NCBI GenBank assembly: GCA_964510955.1
Contig: CAZEDW010000007.1
Coordinates: forward strand, 1-64,000
Length of the DNA: 64,000 nt
Source: JAFLCM01 sp964510955
GTDB lineage: Bacteria; Planctomycetota; Phycisphaerae; Phycisphaerales; UBA1924
Reading direction: 5' to 3'
Position numbers and translations under genes: made by a program. This document shows, piece by piece, positions 35,086-43,220 of the stretch. The notes under the pieces are model-generated. The model had not been told where the DNA came from. It searched no databases and saw only the letters and a program-made list of their open reading frames with translations. Every line of letters starts with the position of its first letter. The first letter of the stretch is position 1.

Positions 35086-35305
35086 CTACCCAGGCAGACT
35101 CCCCTCACGGGGGTCTGCCGTTTTCGTTTTTGGCGGTTTTCCCGCGTGTTCCTTGGCCTAATCGCGCGTTCGAATCCCGCCCACTCGAACTCAGACGCTT
35201 TCATGCCCGTTTGGGACTGCCATAGTCTGAGATCGCGTTTGGCGAGGTTGGAAATTCCGATGCTCTTTGGCGACTGTGTGGGCCGTGCCCGCGCAACCCC
35301 CCGCG
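35086..35305. other. Spacer between tRNA-Ser and the recombinase gene
   Basis: Apart from the terminator this stretch holds only a possible tRNA-like T-arm fragment (GCGTTCGAATCCCGCC near 35163-35178). One mismatch breaks its stem. I see no gene. Confidence 0.4.
35093..35130 (+). terminator. Intrinsic terminator after tRNA-Ser
   Basis: An 11-base stem with one T-G pair (GGCAGACTCCC at 35093-35103 with GGGGGTCTGCC at 35109-35119) is followed by a T-rich tail (GTTTTCGTTTT). Confidence 0.85.
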
Positions 35306-37108
35306 TCACTGTCCCTTAAGGGCGGCTTCTTGAAGCGACCAGTCGAGGTGTCGGGCCGCTTGGCGAAGGTCTTTCAACGTGACCGTCTGCGGCAGCGTGC
35401 CCGTGAGGATCGACCGCTGGATCGAGGGGCTCAGGACCGTCAGTTCCAGCAGCATCGCGCCCCAGGTATCGGTGAATGCGAGTTTCCTGGCCGCATCCTC
35501 AAATCGGCACCGGGTCCGGAGGATCTCCCGGTGCAGTGCGAAGGCCTGCCCAAGGGCGGCCACGAGGTTCGGGCGAGGCACAGGCCGTCCATCGGCGCTC
35601 ATGCTCACCATGAGATCGTGGCCGTCGGGGCTGACGAGGATCCGCCGCCCGTCGTGGCGTTTGATGGCGATGGGCAGCGCCAGCATCTCGATGCCGTCGG
35701 CTGCCGTGAAGATGGGCGTGAAGGGACAGGACGGGATGGCGTCGGTGGCGCTCTGGGCCCGCTTCGTATTCGATGGTGAAGTCGGCATGAACGTGGCGTC
35801 CGCGGCGGTCAACAACTCGATCTTCAGCGCCTTCGGCGTGACGTCGACGCGGCGAATGATCTCGCGCAGCCGTTGGTCACGCTCGGCTGGGACGAAGCCC
35901 GCGAGCTCGACCCCGTGCACCCGTTTCAAGTGATCCAACACGAGGCCCCGGACAAGGTCATCGAGATGCCTGGCGTTGACGGACTTGATGGCGCAGTTCT
36001 TGTACCCCTGCTTGATGGCCTTCTGGCTGGTGTAGTAGAGGACACGGCGCTGTTCGCCGCTGACGAGCGTTTGGTGGACTGACCCGGGGCTCATGGCGTG
36101 ATCCTCGGTGCCCTGGATCGTCCTGAGCTTGCCCTTCAGGAGGTGGGTGTGCGTCCAAGTGGTCCCCGCCTCACGTTTGACCTGCCTCATCTTCCCCTGG
36201 ACCTGGTCCCACATTCCCCGGTCAATGATCGACTCGTGCAGGCCGAGGTAGACCTCGGTGACCGCCCTTTCAACTTCCGTGGAACGGGTGTTACCAGCGC
36301 GGATGGCGCTGGAAGCGCCCCGTTTGGTGTGCGTGATCATGCCGACGTAGACCGGGTTGGTCAGCATCTTGTAGATGAACTGGGGTCTCAGAGGACGGCC
36401 GCCGTGGGTGCGGTGCCGCGTGCTGGTCCAGCGCCGCGTGGTGAACCCCTTGGCGTTCAACATCTGAGCGAGCTTCAGGAACGAGCCGAGTTCGAGATAG
36501 CCTTGGAAGACGGCGCGGACCAGCTTCGCCTCCTCGGGCACGATCACCAGCCGCCGGTCCCCCACCGAAGGATCCACCCGGTACCCGATGGGCGGCTGGC
36601 CGGTGACCCAGACACCCTTCTTCTTGGTGGCGGCGATCTTGTCCCGGATCCGCTCCCCGGCCACCTCGCGCTCGAACTGGGCGAACGAGAGCAGCATGTT
36701 CAGGGTCAACCGTCCCATCGACGTCGTGGTGTTGAACTGCTGCGTCACCGAGACGAACGACACCCGGTGTTCATCAAACACCTGCATCAGCCTCGCGAAG
36801 TCGGTCAGCGAGCGCGACAACCGGTCCACCTTGTAGACCAGGACGATGTCAACGTGGCCGGTAGCAACGTCACCGAGCAGCCGGTGCAGAGCGGGCCGGT
36901 CGGTGGTGCCTCCAGAGAAGCCGCCGTCGTCGTACCGGGTCGGCACCGCCGTCCACCCCTCGTGCCGCTGGCTCTTGATGTAATCCAGCCCCGCCTCTCG
37001 CTGCGCTTCCAGAGAGTTGAAGGCCTGGTCAAGCCCCTCCTCGCTGGACTTGCGGGTGTAGACGGCGCACCGGACTCCCCGGATCAAGCTCCGCGCATCG
37101 GTGCTCAT
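35306..37108 (-). CDS. Large serine recombinase
   Basis: This 600-residue site-specific recombinase starts at ATG 37108, preceded by GGAGGTGTT. The catalytic domain has YTRKSSEEG (nucleophile Ser at residue 21 or 22), DGGFSGGTTDRPAL, and YKVDRLSRS with catalytic Arg. The central recombinase domain carries GERIRDKIAATKKKGVWVTGQPPIGYRVD, and a zinc-ribbon/helical C-terminal part follows. It probably moves the cassette it belongs to. Its start overlaps the DUF2924 gene as ATGA. Confidence 0.93.
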   Translation of the reverse strand: MSTDARSLIRGVRCAVYTRKSSEEGLDQAFNSLEAQREAGLDYIKSQRHEGWTAVPTRYDDGGFSGGTTDRPALHRLLGDVATGHVDIVLVYKVDRLSRSLTDFARLMQVFDEHRVSFVSVTQQFNTTTSMGRLTLNMLLSFAQFEREVAGERIRDKIAATKKKGVWVTGQPPIGYRVDPSVGDRRLVIVPEEAKLVRAVFQGYLELGSFLKLAQMLNAKGFTTRRWTSTRHRTHGGRPLRPQFIYKMLTNPVYVGMITHTKRGASSAIRAGNTRSTEVERAVTEVYLGLHESIIDRGMWDQVQGKMRQVKREAGTTWTHTHLLKGKLRTIQGTEDHAMSPGSVHQTLVSGEQRRVLYYTSQKAIKQGYKNCAIKSVNARHLDDLVRGLVLDHLKRVHGVELAGFVPAERDQRLREIIRRVDVTPKALKIELLTAADATFMPTSPSNTKRAQSATDAIPSCPFTPIFTAADGIEMLALPIAIKRHDGRRILVSPDGHDLMVSMSADGRPVPRPNLVAALGQAFALHREILRTRCRFEDAARKLAFTDTWGAMLLELTVLSPSIQRSILTGTLPQTVTLKDLRQAARHLDWSLQEAALKGQ

Positions 37109-37695
37109 AACACCTCCTTGCCGGGGCGTGCGGCCAAGCCGAAGAACCGCGGGCCGGACCACTCCGTGCCGGTGATGGCGCGGGCCACCGCGGTTAAGCT
37201 TCGATAGGTGGTTCCCCTGTAAACGAACGCTCTGCCGCCCTCGACCACGGTGACCTCGTGACGCCGACCATTCCACACTCGCACCAGAGTGGCGGCGGTG
37301 GGAAGGACCGGCGCGGCCGACCGGGGGACGGGACGCTTCTGCGGGGCCTGCGGAGGGGTAGAGCTCCTGGCAGTGGTCGAGGTCGTCTCAATTAGGCAGG
37401 GATGGCGCGAAGACTTGGCTCCGCTCAATCCGTAAGACCTCCCCGTCGCCTGCATCGCCGCGCGCACCGCCGCGTCGAGGCGTTTCCGAGTGTCGGCGTC
37501 GAGGCCCCCAAGGCGCTGGGACTGCACGTGATACGCCAGCTCGCGCACCAGCAAGCGCCGCTTGGGCGGCGGCTTGCAGGTGCGGAAGTGAACTCGCCAG
37601 AGATCATGAAGATCTCCGAGCGGCAGCGACGGCAGGCGGGTGAGGTCGATCTCGAGCGCCCCCCCGGGCCCTGGCCGATGCTTCGATCTATTCAC
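37105..37695 (-). CDS. DUF2924 protein
   Basis: This 196-residue protein has a C-terminal DUF2924 pattern: ATLVRVWNGRRHEVTVVEGG, the strand AFVYRGTTYRSLTAVARAITGTEWSG, and the final FFGL. The N-terminal part (LRDLHDLWRVHFRTCKPPPKRR-like) is helical. Function is unknown, but genes of this type lie next to large serine recombinases in planctomycetes and proteobacteria. It overlaps both neighbours by four bases, so the three genes form a translational chain. Confidence 0.8.
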   Translation of the reverse strand: MNRSKHRPGPGGALEIDLTRLPSLPLGDLHDLWRVHFRTCKPPPKRRLLVRELAYHVQSQRLGGLDADTRKRLDAAVRAAMQATGRSYGLSGAKSSRHPCLIETTSTTARSSTPPQAPQKRPVPRSAAPVLPTAATLVRVWNGRRHEVTVVEGGRAFVYRGTTYRSLTAVARAITGTEWSGPRFFGLAARPGKEVL

Positions 37696-38210
37696 GGCTT
37701 GGCCCGCTTCGCGGCGGCCATCGTGAAGCGACCCTTCGAAACTTTGCGGAAGCGTGCCGCGGCTGCCTTCGCCGCGATCTCACGGGTCATCGCGGCGTAC
37801 AGCGTTGCTTGCGGCGTCTTGCCGCCTGGACTGGTCCAGAGCTTCTGTTTCGCCATGCGCTCAATGAGATCCAGCGCGGTCACGCCCCGCTTGGCCTCAT
37901 CGCCGGTGAGCCCGGAAAGCACCTCCGCTGCGGCGTCGAGGGCGCTGCGGCGGACCGATGGCTTCGCCTTGGATGGTGCCGTGGCAGCGGGCTTGATGGT
38001 CTTTATGGCGTGGCTGGCTTGCCTGGCGGACTTGCCGGACGGGTTTGTGGTAGAGATCGCCGCCGCATCAGTCACTTCGATGCGGGACGGCCGGCGCTTC
38101 CGGCCGGAAGGTCTCGGTTCAGACGGTGCCGCGGCGGGCGTGTGGCCGGCGGTCGCATGAGCTTTGATGCCCATTGTGGGCTTCGAACGCTGATTGGATT
38201 CGCGCTGCAT
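37692..38210 (-). CDS. HARE-HTH/winged-helix protein of the recombinase cassette
   Basis: From ATG 38210 this 172-residue protein has a Lys/Arg/Ala-rich N-terminal half and a C-terminal HARE-HTH-like wing: ALDAAAEVLSGL, LIERMAKQKLWTSPGGKTPQATLYAAMTRE, RFRKVSKGRFTMA. HARE-HTH domains bind DNA, possibly modified DNA. It is the first gene of the HARE-HTH/DUF2924/recombinase cassette and overlaps the next gene. Confidence 0.75.
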   Translation of the reverse strand: MQRESNQRSKPTMGIKAHATAGHTPAAAPSEPRPSGRKRRPSRIEVTDAAAISTTNPSGKSARQASHAIKTIKPAATAPSKAKPSVRRSALDAAAEVLSGLTGDEAKRGVTALDLIERMAKQKLWTSPGGKTPQATLYAAMTREIAAKAAAARFRKVSKGRFTMAAAKRAKP

Positions 38211-38711
38211 GGTCAATCTCCAGCGCGGTGGAGACGCCCTTCCTCCACCCAACGCGGGCGAATCGCGGTGGCTCCAACGCGTTCGCCATCAGGGCGAGTG
38301 TTCGCGCGCACAGCAAGGCGAACTCCGCAGAATTGCCGCCTCATTTGTGAGCCCAAACCCGCGAATGAGCCTCATCGCATGAGGCACCCCGGCGTCAGGG
38401 AGTGAGCAGAATCCACACGATGGACCCGGCCACGGTTCCGCCGAGTGCGCCGAACTCGCCACTGCTGTCGCCAGGCCGGGCAGGTGTAAACCGCTCGGTT
38501 TCTGTTTCGAGTCCTGATGGGGGAGTTTGACCCCGGCCCGCGAAAGCGGGCCGGTTGTCGTCTTGGAAGGCGATCCTGCCGTGCCCAGGCAACCCACTTG
38601 AAGAAGGCCTCTGCACGTTTGCTGCCAGAATCGTTCCATCGGTCTGCGAAGTTCTCTCCTGGATTCACGGGGTTGGGAATGGCCCAACGGGTTCGCCATC
38701 GGACCCGGCGT
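38211..38711. other. Intergenic stretch before the VOC gene
   Basis: About 500 bases hold no convincing gene; several open frames cover it but have no motifs. Its only clear structure is the hairpin at 38533. Confidence 0.5.
38533..38554. terminator. Palindromic hairpin with GNRA-like loop
   Basis: CCGGCCCGC pairs perfectly with GCGGGCCGG around a GAAA loop. It is followed on the plus strand by TTGTCGTCTT, so it may end transcription from either side. Confidence 0.55.
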
Positions 38712-39122
38712 TCACGCATCTCGACCGGCGAGCAGTATCACATGACCGTCTGGATCGAGCATTCCAGCTTCCGTGGTGCCGTAGTCCGTATCACGGAGCG
38801 GTACGCACGTTGCCACAGCCGTCCTGTTTCGTTCCGCAAACTGTTTGGCTTCGGCGCGGCTGCACCGCAACACCAGTAGGGTTGTGCTCTGTAGTCCACG
38901 GCTCGCAAGAAACGGCATCTCCAATAGCATTTCCGACCGCGCCTGAATCATGAGCCGGTACTGCCCGGATACGAGCTCCGCCCAAGTGGGCGAGTTCCCC
39001 TCCGGGGCGCTCGCCTCGACGGTGAAGCCAAGCACGTCGCGATAGAACGCGATGCTTCGGTTCACATCAGACACCATCAGTTCGGGAACGACACTCTGAA
39101 TCTTGAACGTCTGCATTGCCAC
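38712..39122 (-). CDS. VOC-family (glyoxalase/bleomycin-resistance fold) protein
   Basis: This 136-residue protein has the VOC pattern: strand QSVVPELMVSDVNRSIAFYRDVLGF, a middle Glu-containing strand, and the C-terminal MLDPDGHVILL. VOC proteins bind metals or antibiotics. It is the last gene of a five-gene minus-strand operon, three bases after the methyltransferase gene. The substrate is unknown; resistance to the operon's own product is one possibility. Confidence 0.85.
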   Translation of the reverse strand: MAMQTFKIQSVVPELMVSDVNRSIAFYRDVLGFTVEASAPEGNSPTWAELVSGQYRLMIQARSEMLLEMPFLASRGLQSTTLLVLRCSRAEAKQFAERNRTAVATCVPLRDTDYGTTEAGMLDPDGHVILLAGRDA

Positions 39123-39125
39123 GCG

Positions 39126-39758
39126 TCACCTCTTGATTCCGGCCACGAGCGCCATCCCGTGCATGTGCGCTGGCCCATGATCATTGTCCCACTCCATTCG
39201 CTCCTCGTACCACACGACACGCACATCATCCAGCACCCATCGTAGAAGCTCATTCGGCTCGAAGTAGTGTCGAATCACGTCGGCGAATTCACTCGCCGGT
39301 CCGCGCCCAGATACCGCAGGGTCGTCGGTTGTCATCACCTGGGCGAAAAGAAGCCCGCCCGAGCGCAAGCGAGAGAGGGCACGCTTGAGCACCGCCCTGC
39401 CGTCATCGACGTTCAGATGATCGAATAGTGTCACCGCCGCGACGCAATCTACTTCAACAACGTCCCAACCCCACGCACGGACATCGGCGCACCTCGCGTC
39501 AAGGCGACTGGCCAACTCCGGTCTGTTCACAACCCTACTCCGTAGCTTTTGCACGGCAGTTGACGAGTCGTCGATAGCAATCACGCGGTATCCGCGCCGG
39601 AGAAGTGCTACGGTGTCCCGGCCATCCCCGCACCCGAGCTCGAGTACATGCCCCTCGGGCATCCGAGCATCAAGCATTGCCAGCAATTCCCTTGTTGGGA
39701 TCATGCCAAACAGAGCATCATCACGGCTGTACGGCTGCTCAAAGTGAGAGTCGTTCAT
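39126..39758 (-). CDS. Class I SAM-dependent methyltransferase
   Basis: This 210-residue protein shows the SAM-binding motif I VLELGCGDGRDTVALL, motif II VIAIDDSSTAVQKL, and a later VDCVAAVTLFDHL. The N-terminal half follows DALFGMIPTRELLAMLDARMP, close to TehB/UbiE-type enzymes. The methyl acceptor is unknown. Its start is 26 bases downstream of the toroid gene stop, and its stop is three bases from the VOC start. Confidence 0.9.
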   Translation of the reverse strand: MNDSHFEQPYSRDDALFGMIPTRELLAMLDARMPEGHVLELGCGDGRDTVALLRRGYRVIAIDDSSTAVQKLRSRVVNRPELASRLDARCADVRAWGWDVVEVDCVAAVTLFDHLNVDDGRAVLKRALSRLRSGGLLFAQVMTTDDPAVSGRGPASEFADVIRHYFEPNELLRWVLDDVRVVWYEERMEWDNDHGPAHMHGMALVAGIKR

Positions 39759-39784
39759 GAATCGTCCTTAGCCGAGCGGTCTCG

Positions 39785-41041
39785 TCAGGATGCGTCATTA
39801 TGTCGTCGACGCCAACGGCCGAGGACGTCGTAAAGGAATGCGGCGAGCAGATTCACCAAGAGGCCGATGACGATACCCGTTACCATTATGTCGCGCGTTC
39901 GGTCAGAGAGACTGCTCCACCAATCCGAAAGCCACGCAGGGAGATGCACATACGGGATGGCGGCCACGGCTGTAGCGAGGCCGAGGGCCACGGAGATTCG
40001 CCGCCAGTAAGTCGCGCGGGCCTCAAGTCGCGGGACGCGCGTCTTTTCTAGCTGACGCTGGCTCAAGACCAGCACCGAGATGGCCTCGTTTGTCGGCCAG
40101 GTCACGACGGCCTCGTTCTTGGTGCCTGGCGCGCAGAGGCACCAGCTCCCGTCGTCCCGTTGGGAGCGAATGTACCAATGCAGACCTGCAGCGACTGCTT
40201 CACCGAAGTCGCCACCACGAAGCAGAGCCTCCAGTGCGTCGGCAACCGTGTTTGAGTTGTAGACCGTTTGTCCCGGGGCGCCCTCCGTGACATAGGTCTC
40301 GGTATCGAGCTGCCAGACGCGTTCCTTGGTCCGCGCGCGCCTAACAAACTTCATGGCCTTCGCAATCACCCGGTGAGTGGTCTGCCCATATCGACTCAGC
40401 ACGAGTGCGCTGACAACACGAGCGGAGCTGCATGCATCGGATGACGCCCCACGCTGCCCGCCGAAACCGCCGTCAAGATTCCGACAGGTCAACAGAAACT
40501 CCACCGAGTCTCGGACGATTGCCGAAGTCTCGATGGTCTTTCCCTGCGCCAAGTATGCTCGCAATGCATACACAGTGGCAATGACCCGAGATACTTGTCC
40601 ATCAGCGCCTCCTCGCGGCTCAACGCCCCAGCCGCCGTCAGGATTCCGGACCCGATCAAGCCACAGGAATCCCTTTTCGATTATCGGCGCAAGCCGTTTT
40701 GCGATGTCGCTTGTCCCAACAATCCTCTGAGTGCTCTGCAGTGCCGAGAGCGCGTGTCCGGTCGCCATCGTTGAACCACGAGTGCCTCCTGCGACCAGCG
40801 GCCAAGCGCCTGCGTCATCGCCGGATGCCAGCTGGGTCTTCTCAAGAAATGCCACAAGGCGCGAAGCGAACTTGAAAATCGCCTCGGCGTGGAGAAGCGC
40901 CATCATCGCTGATTCCAGCGTCTCGGCCGACGTCCAGCAACCACTCGGCGCGCCCGGGCGCGTGGCGGGGATTCCACCGTCTGAATTCTGCACCAGTTGC
41001 AGGTAAGCCAGGCCGCGGCGAATGGAGTCTCCCACGATCAT
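39785..41041 (-). CDS. Alpha/alpha-toroid (prenyltransferase/squalene-cyclase-like) protein with membrane tail
   Basis: This 418-residue protein has at least four repeats of the toroid-type motif: NSDGGIPAT, NPDGGWGVE, NLDGGFGGQ and QRDDGSWCL. These lie in a helical repeat domain of about 330 residues, resembling prenyltransferase/squalene-cyclase and complement-like folds. Two hydrophobic segments follow (about 350-370 and 385-402), so the C-terminus is membrane-anchored. The DxDD of terpene cyclases is not visible. It lies five bases after the aminotransferase gene. Confidence 0.75.
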   Translation of the reverse strand: MIVGDSIRRGLAYLQLVQNSDGGIPATRPGAPSGCWTSAETLESAMMALLHAEAIFKFASRLVAFLEKTQLASGDDAGAWPLVAGGTRGSTMATGHALSALQSTQRIVGTSDIAKRLAPIIEKGFLWLDRVRNPDGGWGVEPRGGADGQVSRVIATVYALRAYLAQGKTIETSAIVRDSVEFLLTCRNLDGGFGGQRGASSDACSSARVVSALVLSRYGQTTHRVIAKAMKFVRRARTKERVWQLDTETYVTEGAPGQTVYNSNTVADALEALLRGGDFGEAVAAGLHWYIRSQRDDGSWCLCAPGTKNEAVVTWPTNEAISVLVLSQRQLEKTRVPRLEARATYWRRISVALGLATAVAAIPYVHLPAWLSDWWSSLSDRTRDIMVTGIVIGLLVNLLAAFLYDVLGRWRRRHNDAS

Positions 41042-41046
41042 TCTTG

Positions 41047-42423
41047 CTATGTCTCCATCGATGCCAGCGTCGCTTCGAGCTGGCCCAGGACAAAGGTCAG
41101 CTGCTCATCGGAGATCGTAAGCGGTGGACATAGAGCAACCGCATTGCATTCGGGCAGGCCGGTGATCAGAGTCACAACACCTCGACGGAACAGTTCGGTG
41201 CAGAGCCGCATGGCCCGTGGAGGATCGGGGCGGCCGGTGAGCGGGTCAATCAAATCCAGAGCGAGGGCGAATCCCTTGCCGCGGACGCACTTGACAAAGC
41301 GATGCGGAGCTGCCCGCACGGATGCTTCTTCAAGGAGTGCGTGTCCGCGAGTGTTCGCACGTTCCACCAAGTGATCGGTGTGCAGCACGCCGATCGCCGC
41401 GACCGCAGCGGCGCAGGTCAGCGGATTACCAAAGAACGTGCCTCCCTGCAATGGAACGAGATGATTGGAGACCAGGGAGCTGCAAAGCGACCGATCTGCA
41501 ACGCAGGCTGCGATCGGCGTGCCGCCGGACATGATCTTCCCTACGCAGGCAACGTCGGCGACGACGTTCTCCGTGTCAGCAAGTAGCCATGATCCGCACC
41601 GCCCGAATCCTGTGAAGATCTCATCAACAATCAGCAGCGTACCGGTCTCGGAGCAGATTTCACGAAGTCCCTTCAGAAACCCTGGCGGTGGCACTACATA
41701 TCCTCGGGGATTCTGCATCGGTTCGACCACAATGGCGCCGATCGGAGCAGCGCCGCTCGCGCCGCCATTGATCGTCTGTCTAACAAGTGACAGAGTAGCG
41801 TCAAGCAGCGCCGATCCTGAGCCGCCACACCACGGACGAATAGGGTCGGGGTAGGGGACAAAGGTAGCGCTCGCGCCCAGAAGCGAGACAAAAGGGTCCC
41901 GCAGAAAATTGTGGCTCGTAATTCCGAGAGCGCCAATCGATTGTCCGTGATACGAGCCATAGAAAGCAAGAACACCGGCGCGCCCCGTGGCGCGCGCTGC
42001 AATCTTCAGTGCCGCCTCAATTGCCTCTGAACCGGAGTTCGTTAGGAGAACCTCTGAGCGCGGAGTGCGTCCAACACGGGCTTTGATTGCCAGCAACGTC
42101 GATACATATGCCTCTGTGGGAAAAATGCCGTTCATCGTGTGGACGAGCGCCTTCGCCTGGTCTGTGATCGCGCCGACGATGCTTGGATGCGAATACCCCA
42201 ATCCAGCAACTCCGAAACTGGAAGTCATGTCCAGGAAAATATTGCCGTCCACGTCGTGCAACATGCAGCCCAGTCCCTGCTTCCAAAACACCGGCGAACG
42301 ACCAGCGGCGGCGGCGGAAATGCCCGAGCACTCGACGCCGCGCAGCAGCGAAGCTTGCTCCTTGGACCGAGGCCCCGGAAGTTCGGTGCGGATGTTTGGA
42401 AGCAGATGCTGCGCTTGGCTCAT
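41047..42423 (-). CDS. Class III PLP aminotransferase
   Basis: This 458-residue enzyme has all class III features: LLTNSGSEAIEAAL for PLP phosphate binding, FYGSYHGQS, the aromatic pocket region, VDEIF (Asp267) and VGKIMSGGTP with Lys296 as the Schiff-base lysine. The closest known types are acetylornithine, GABA and glutamate-semialdehyde aminotransferases, but none is a full match. In a five-gene operon with a deaminase it may act on the product of a nucleobase or amine deamination. Confidence 0.92.
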   Translation of the reverse strand: MSQAQHLLPNIRTELPGPRSKEQASLLRGVECSGISAAAAGRSPVFWKQGLGCMLHDVDGNIFLDMTSSFGVAGLGYSHPSIVGAITDQAKALVHTMNGIFPTEAYVSTLLAIKARVGRTPRSEVLLTNSGSEAIEAALKIAARATGRAGVLAFYGSYHGQSIGALGITSHNFLRDPFVSLLGASATFVPYPDPIRPWCGGSGSALLDATLSLVRQTINGGASGAAPIGAIVVEPMQNPRGYVVPPPGFLKGLREICSETGTLLIVDEIFTGFGRCGSWLLADTENVVADVACVGKIMSGGTPIAACVADRSLCSSLVSNHLVPLQGGTFFGNPLTCAAAVAAIGVLHTDHLVERANTRGHALLEEASVRAAPHRFVKCVRGKGFALALDLIDPLTGRPDPPRAMRLCTELFRRGVVTLITGLPECNAVALCPPLTISDEQLTFVLGQLEATLASMET

Positions 42424-42434
42424 TGAGCGCTCCC

Positions 42435-42899
42435 CTAAAGATGCCCATGAGCATCAAGGTATCGCTGAAAGACCTCACGAGCCTCGGTGCGGAGTGCCCC
42501 GTGAACAAGCTGCAAATCGAGATGGCCCAGTTCGTTCAACGCCTCCGCGTTCAACGGAGGATCGCCCGAGCCAACCGCGCGGGCGTCATCAAGGGTCGCT
42601 GCGTATACGACTCGCTTGACACCGACATAAAACAGCGCCATCAAGCACATGGCGCAGGGTTCGCAGGAGCAGTATGCCGTGGCGCCTTCAAGAGCCTTGG
42701 AACCCCAGGACCTGCAAGCTTCTCTGATAGCGATCATTTCCGCGTGAGCCGTCGGGTTGTCTTCCGCCACCGTGCGATTGCGCGACGATGCCAGCACTCG
42801 GTCTCCTCTGACCAAGCAGGCACCAAATGGACCATCCCCATCGGAAATGGCGCCGGCGGCGAGCTCCAGAACACGCTTGATGTAGTCATCGTCATCCAC
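42435..42899 (-). CDS. Nucleoside/base deaminase (CDA superfamily)
   Basis: This 154-residue protein has the zinc-binding HAE (His52, Glu54) and PCAMC (Cys82 and Cys85) motifs of the cytidine-deaminase superfamily, within the typical order NRTVAEDNPTAHAE and YCSCEPCAMCLMALF. The length and motifs are close to guanine deaminase/TadA-like proteins. It is the first gene of the five-gene operon, 12 bases before the aminotransferase. A self-modifying base deaminase could have a defence role, but a biosynthetic one is equally possible. Confidence 0.88.
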   Translation of the reverse strand: MDDDDYIKRVLELAAGAISDGDGPFGACLVRGDRVLASSRNRTVAEDNPTAHAEMIAIREACRSWGSKALEGATAYCSCEPCAMCLMALFYVGVKRVVYAATLDDARAVGSGDPPLNAEALNELGHLDLQLVHGALRTEAREVFQRYLDAHGHL

Positions 42900-43220
42900 G
42901 GTGCAGGCTCCTCGTCACGTTCTGGTGAATGGTACGACAGAATGCAGCCGGAGGTCGGCGGCCGGAAACCTGCGCGCCAGACTTCGGAACAAACAGCGTG
43001 TTCGCCGCACCGCTGCACTGCTTTGCCAAGGCCCTCGAGGTGGAACGGGCAATGCGATGCTGAAATCAGCGCGTACGATGCGGATTTCGTGATGAGCCTT
43101 ACTGAGGCGAGTTTCACGACACATTCGTCCACTCGTCTGGATCGAGGGCATCATGAGTGTGTTTCGTGCTGCCGCCCAATCGGCTTAGAGGGCGCTCGCT
43201 GGCATTCTGGCTGGACGGCC
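42900..43220. other. Upstream region of the five-gene operon
   Basis: About 320 bases lie between the ATPase stop and the deaminase start. No gene is supported here; the open frames have stops and no motifs. The operon promoter should be in this stretch; I could not identify it with confidence. Confidence 0.4.

Noticed and set aside
35155..35185. Second tRNA gene near the tRNA-Ser
   Set aside because: Only a T-arm-like segment with a mismatch in the stem is seen; no acceptor, D or anticodon arms.
38289..38699. Possible small protein genes between the HARE-HTH gene and the VOC gene
   Set aside because: Frames cross the hairpin at 38,533, have no recognisable motif and no good ribosome-binding site.
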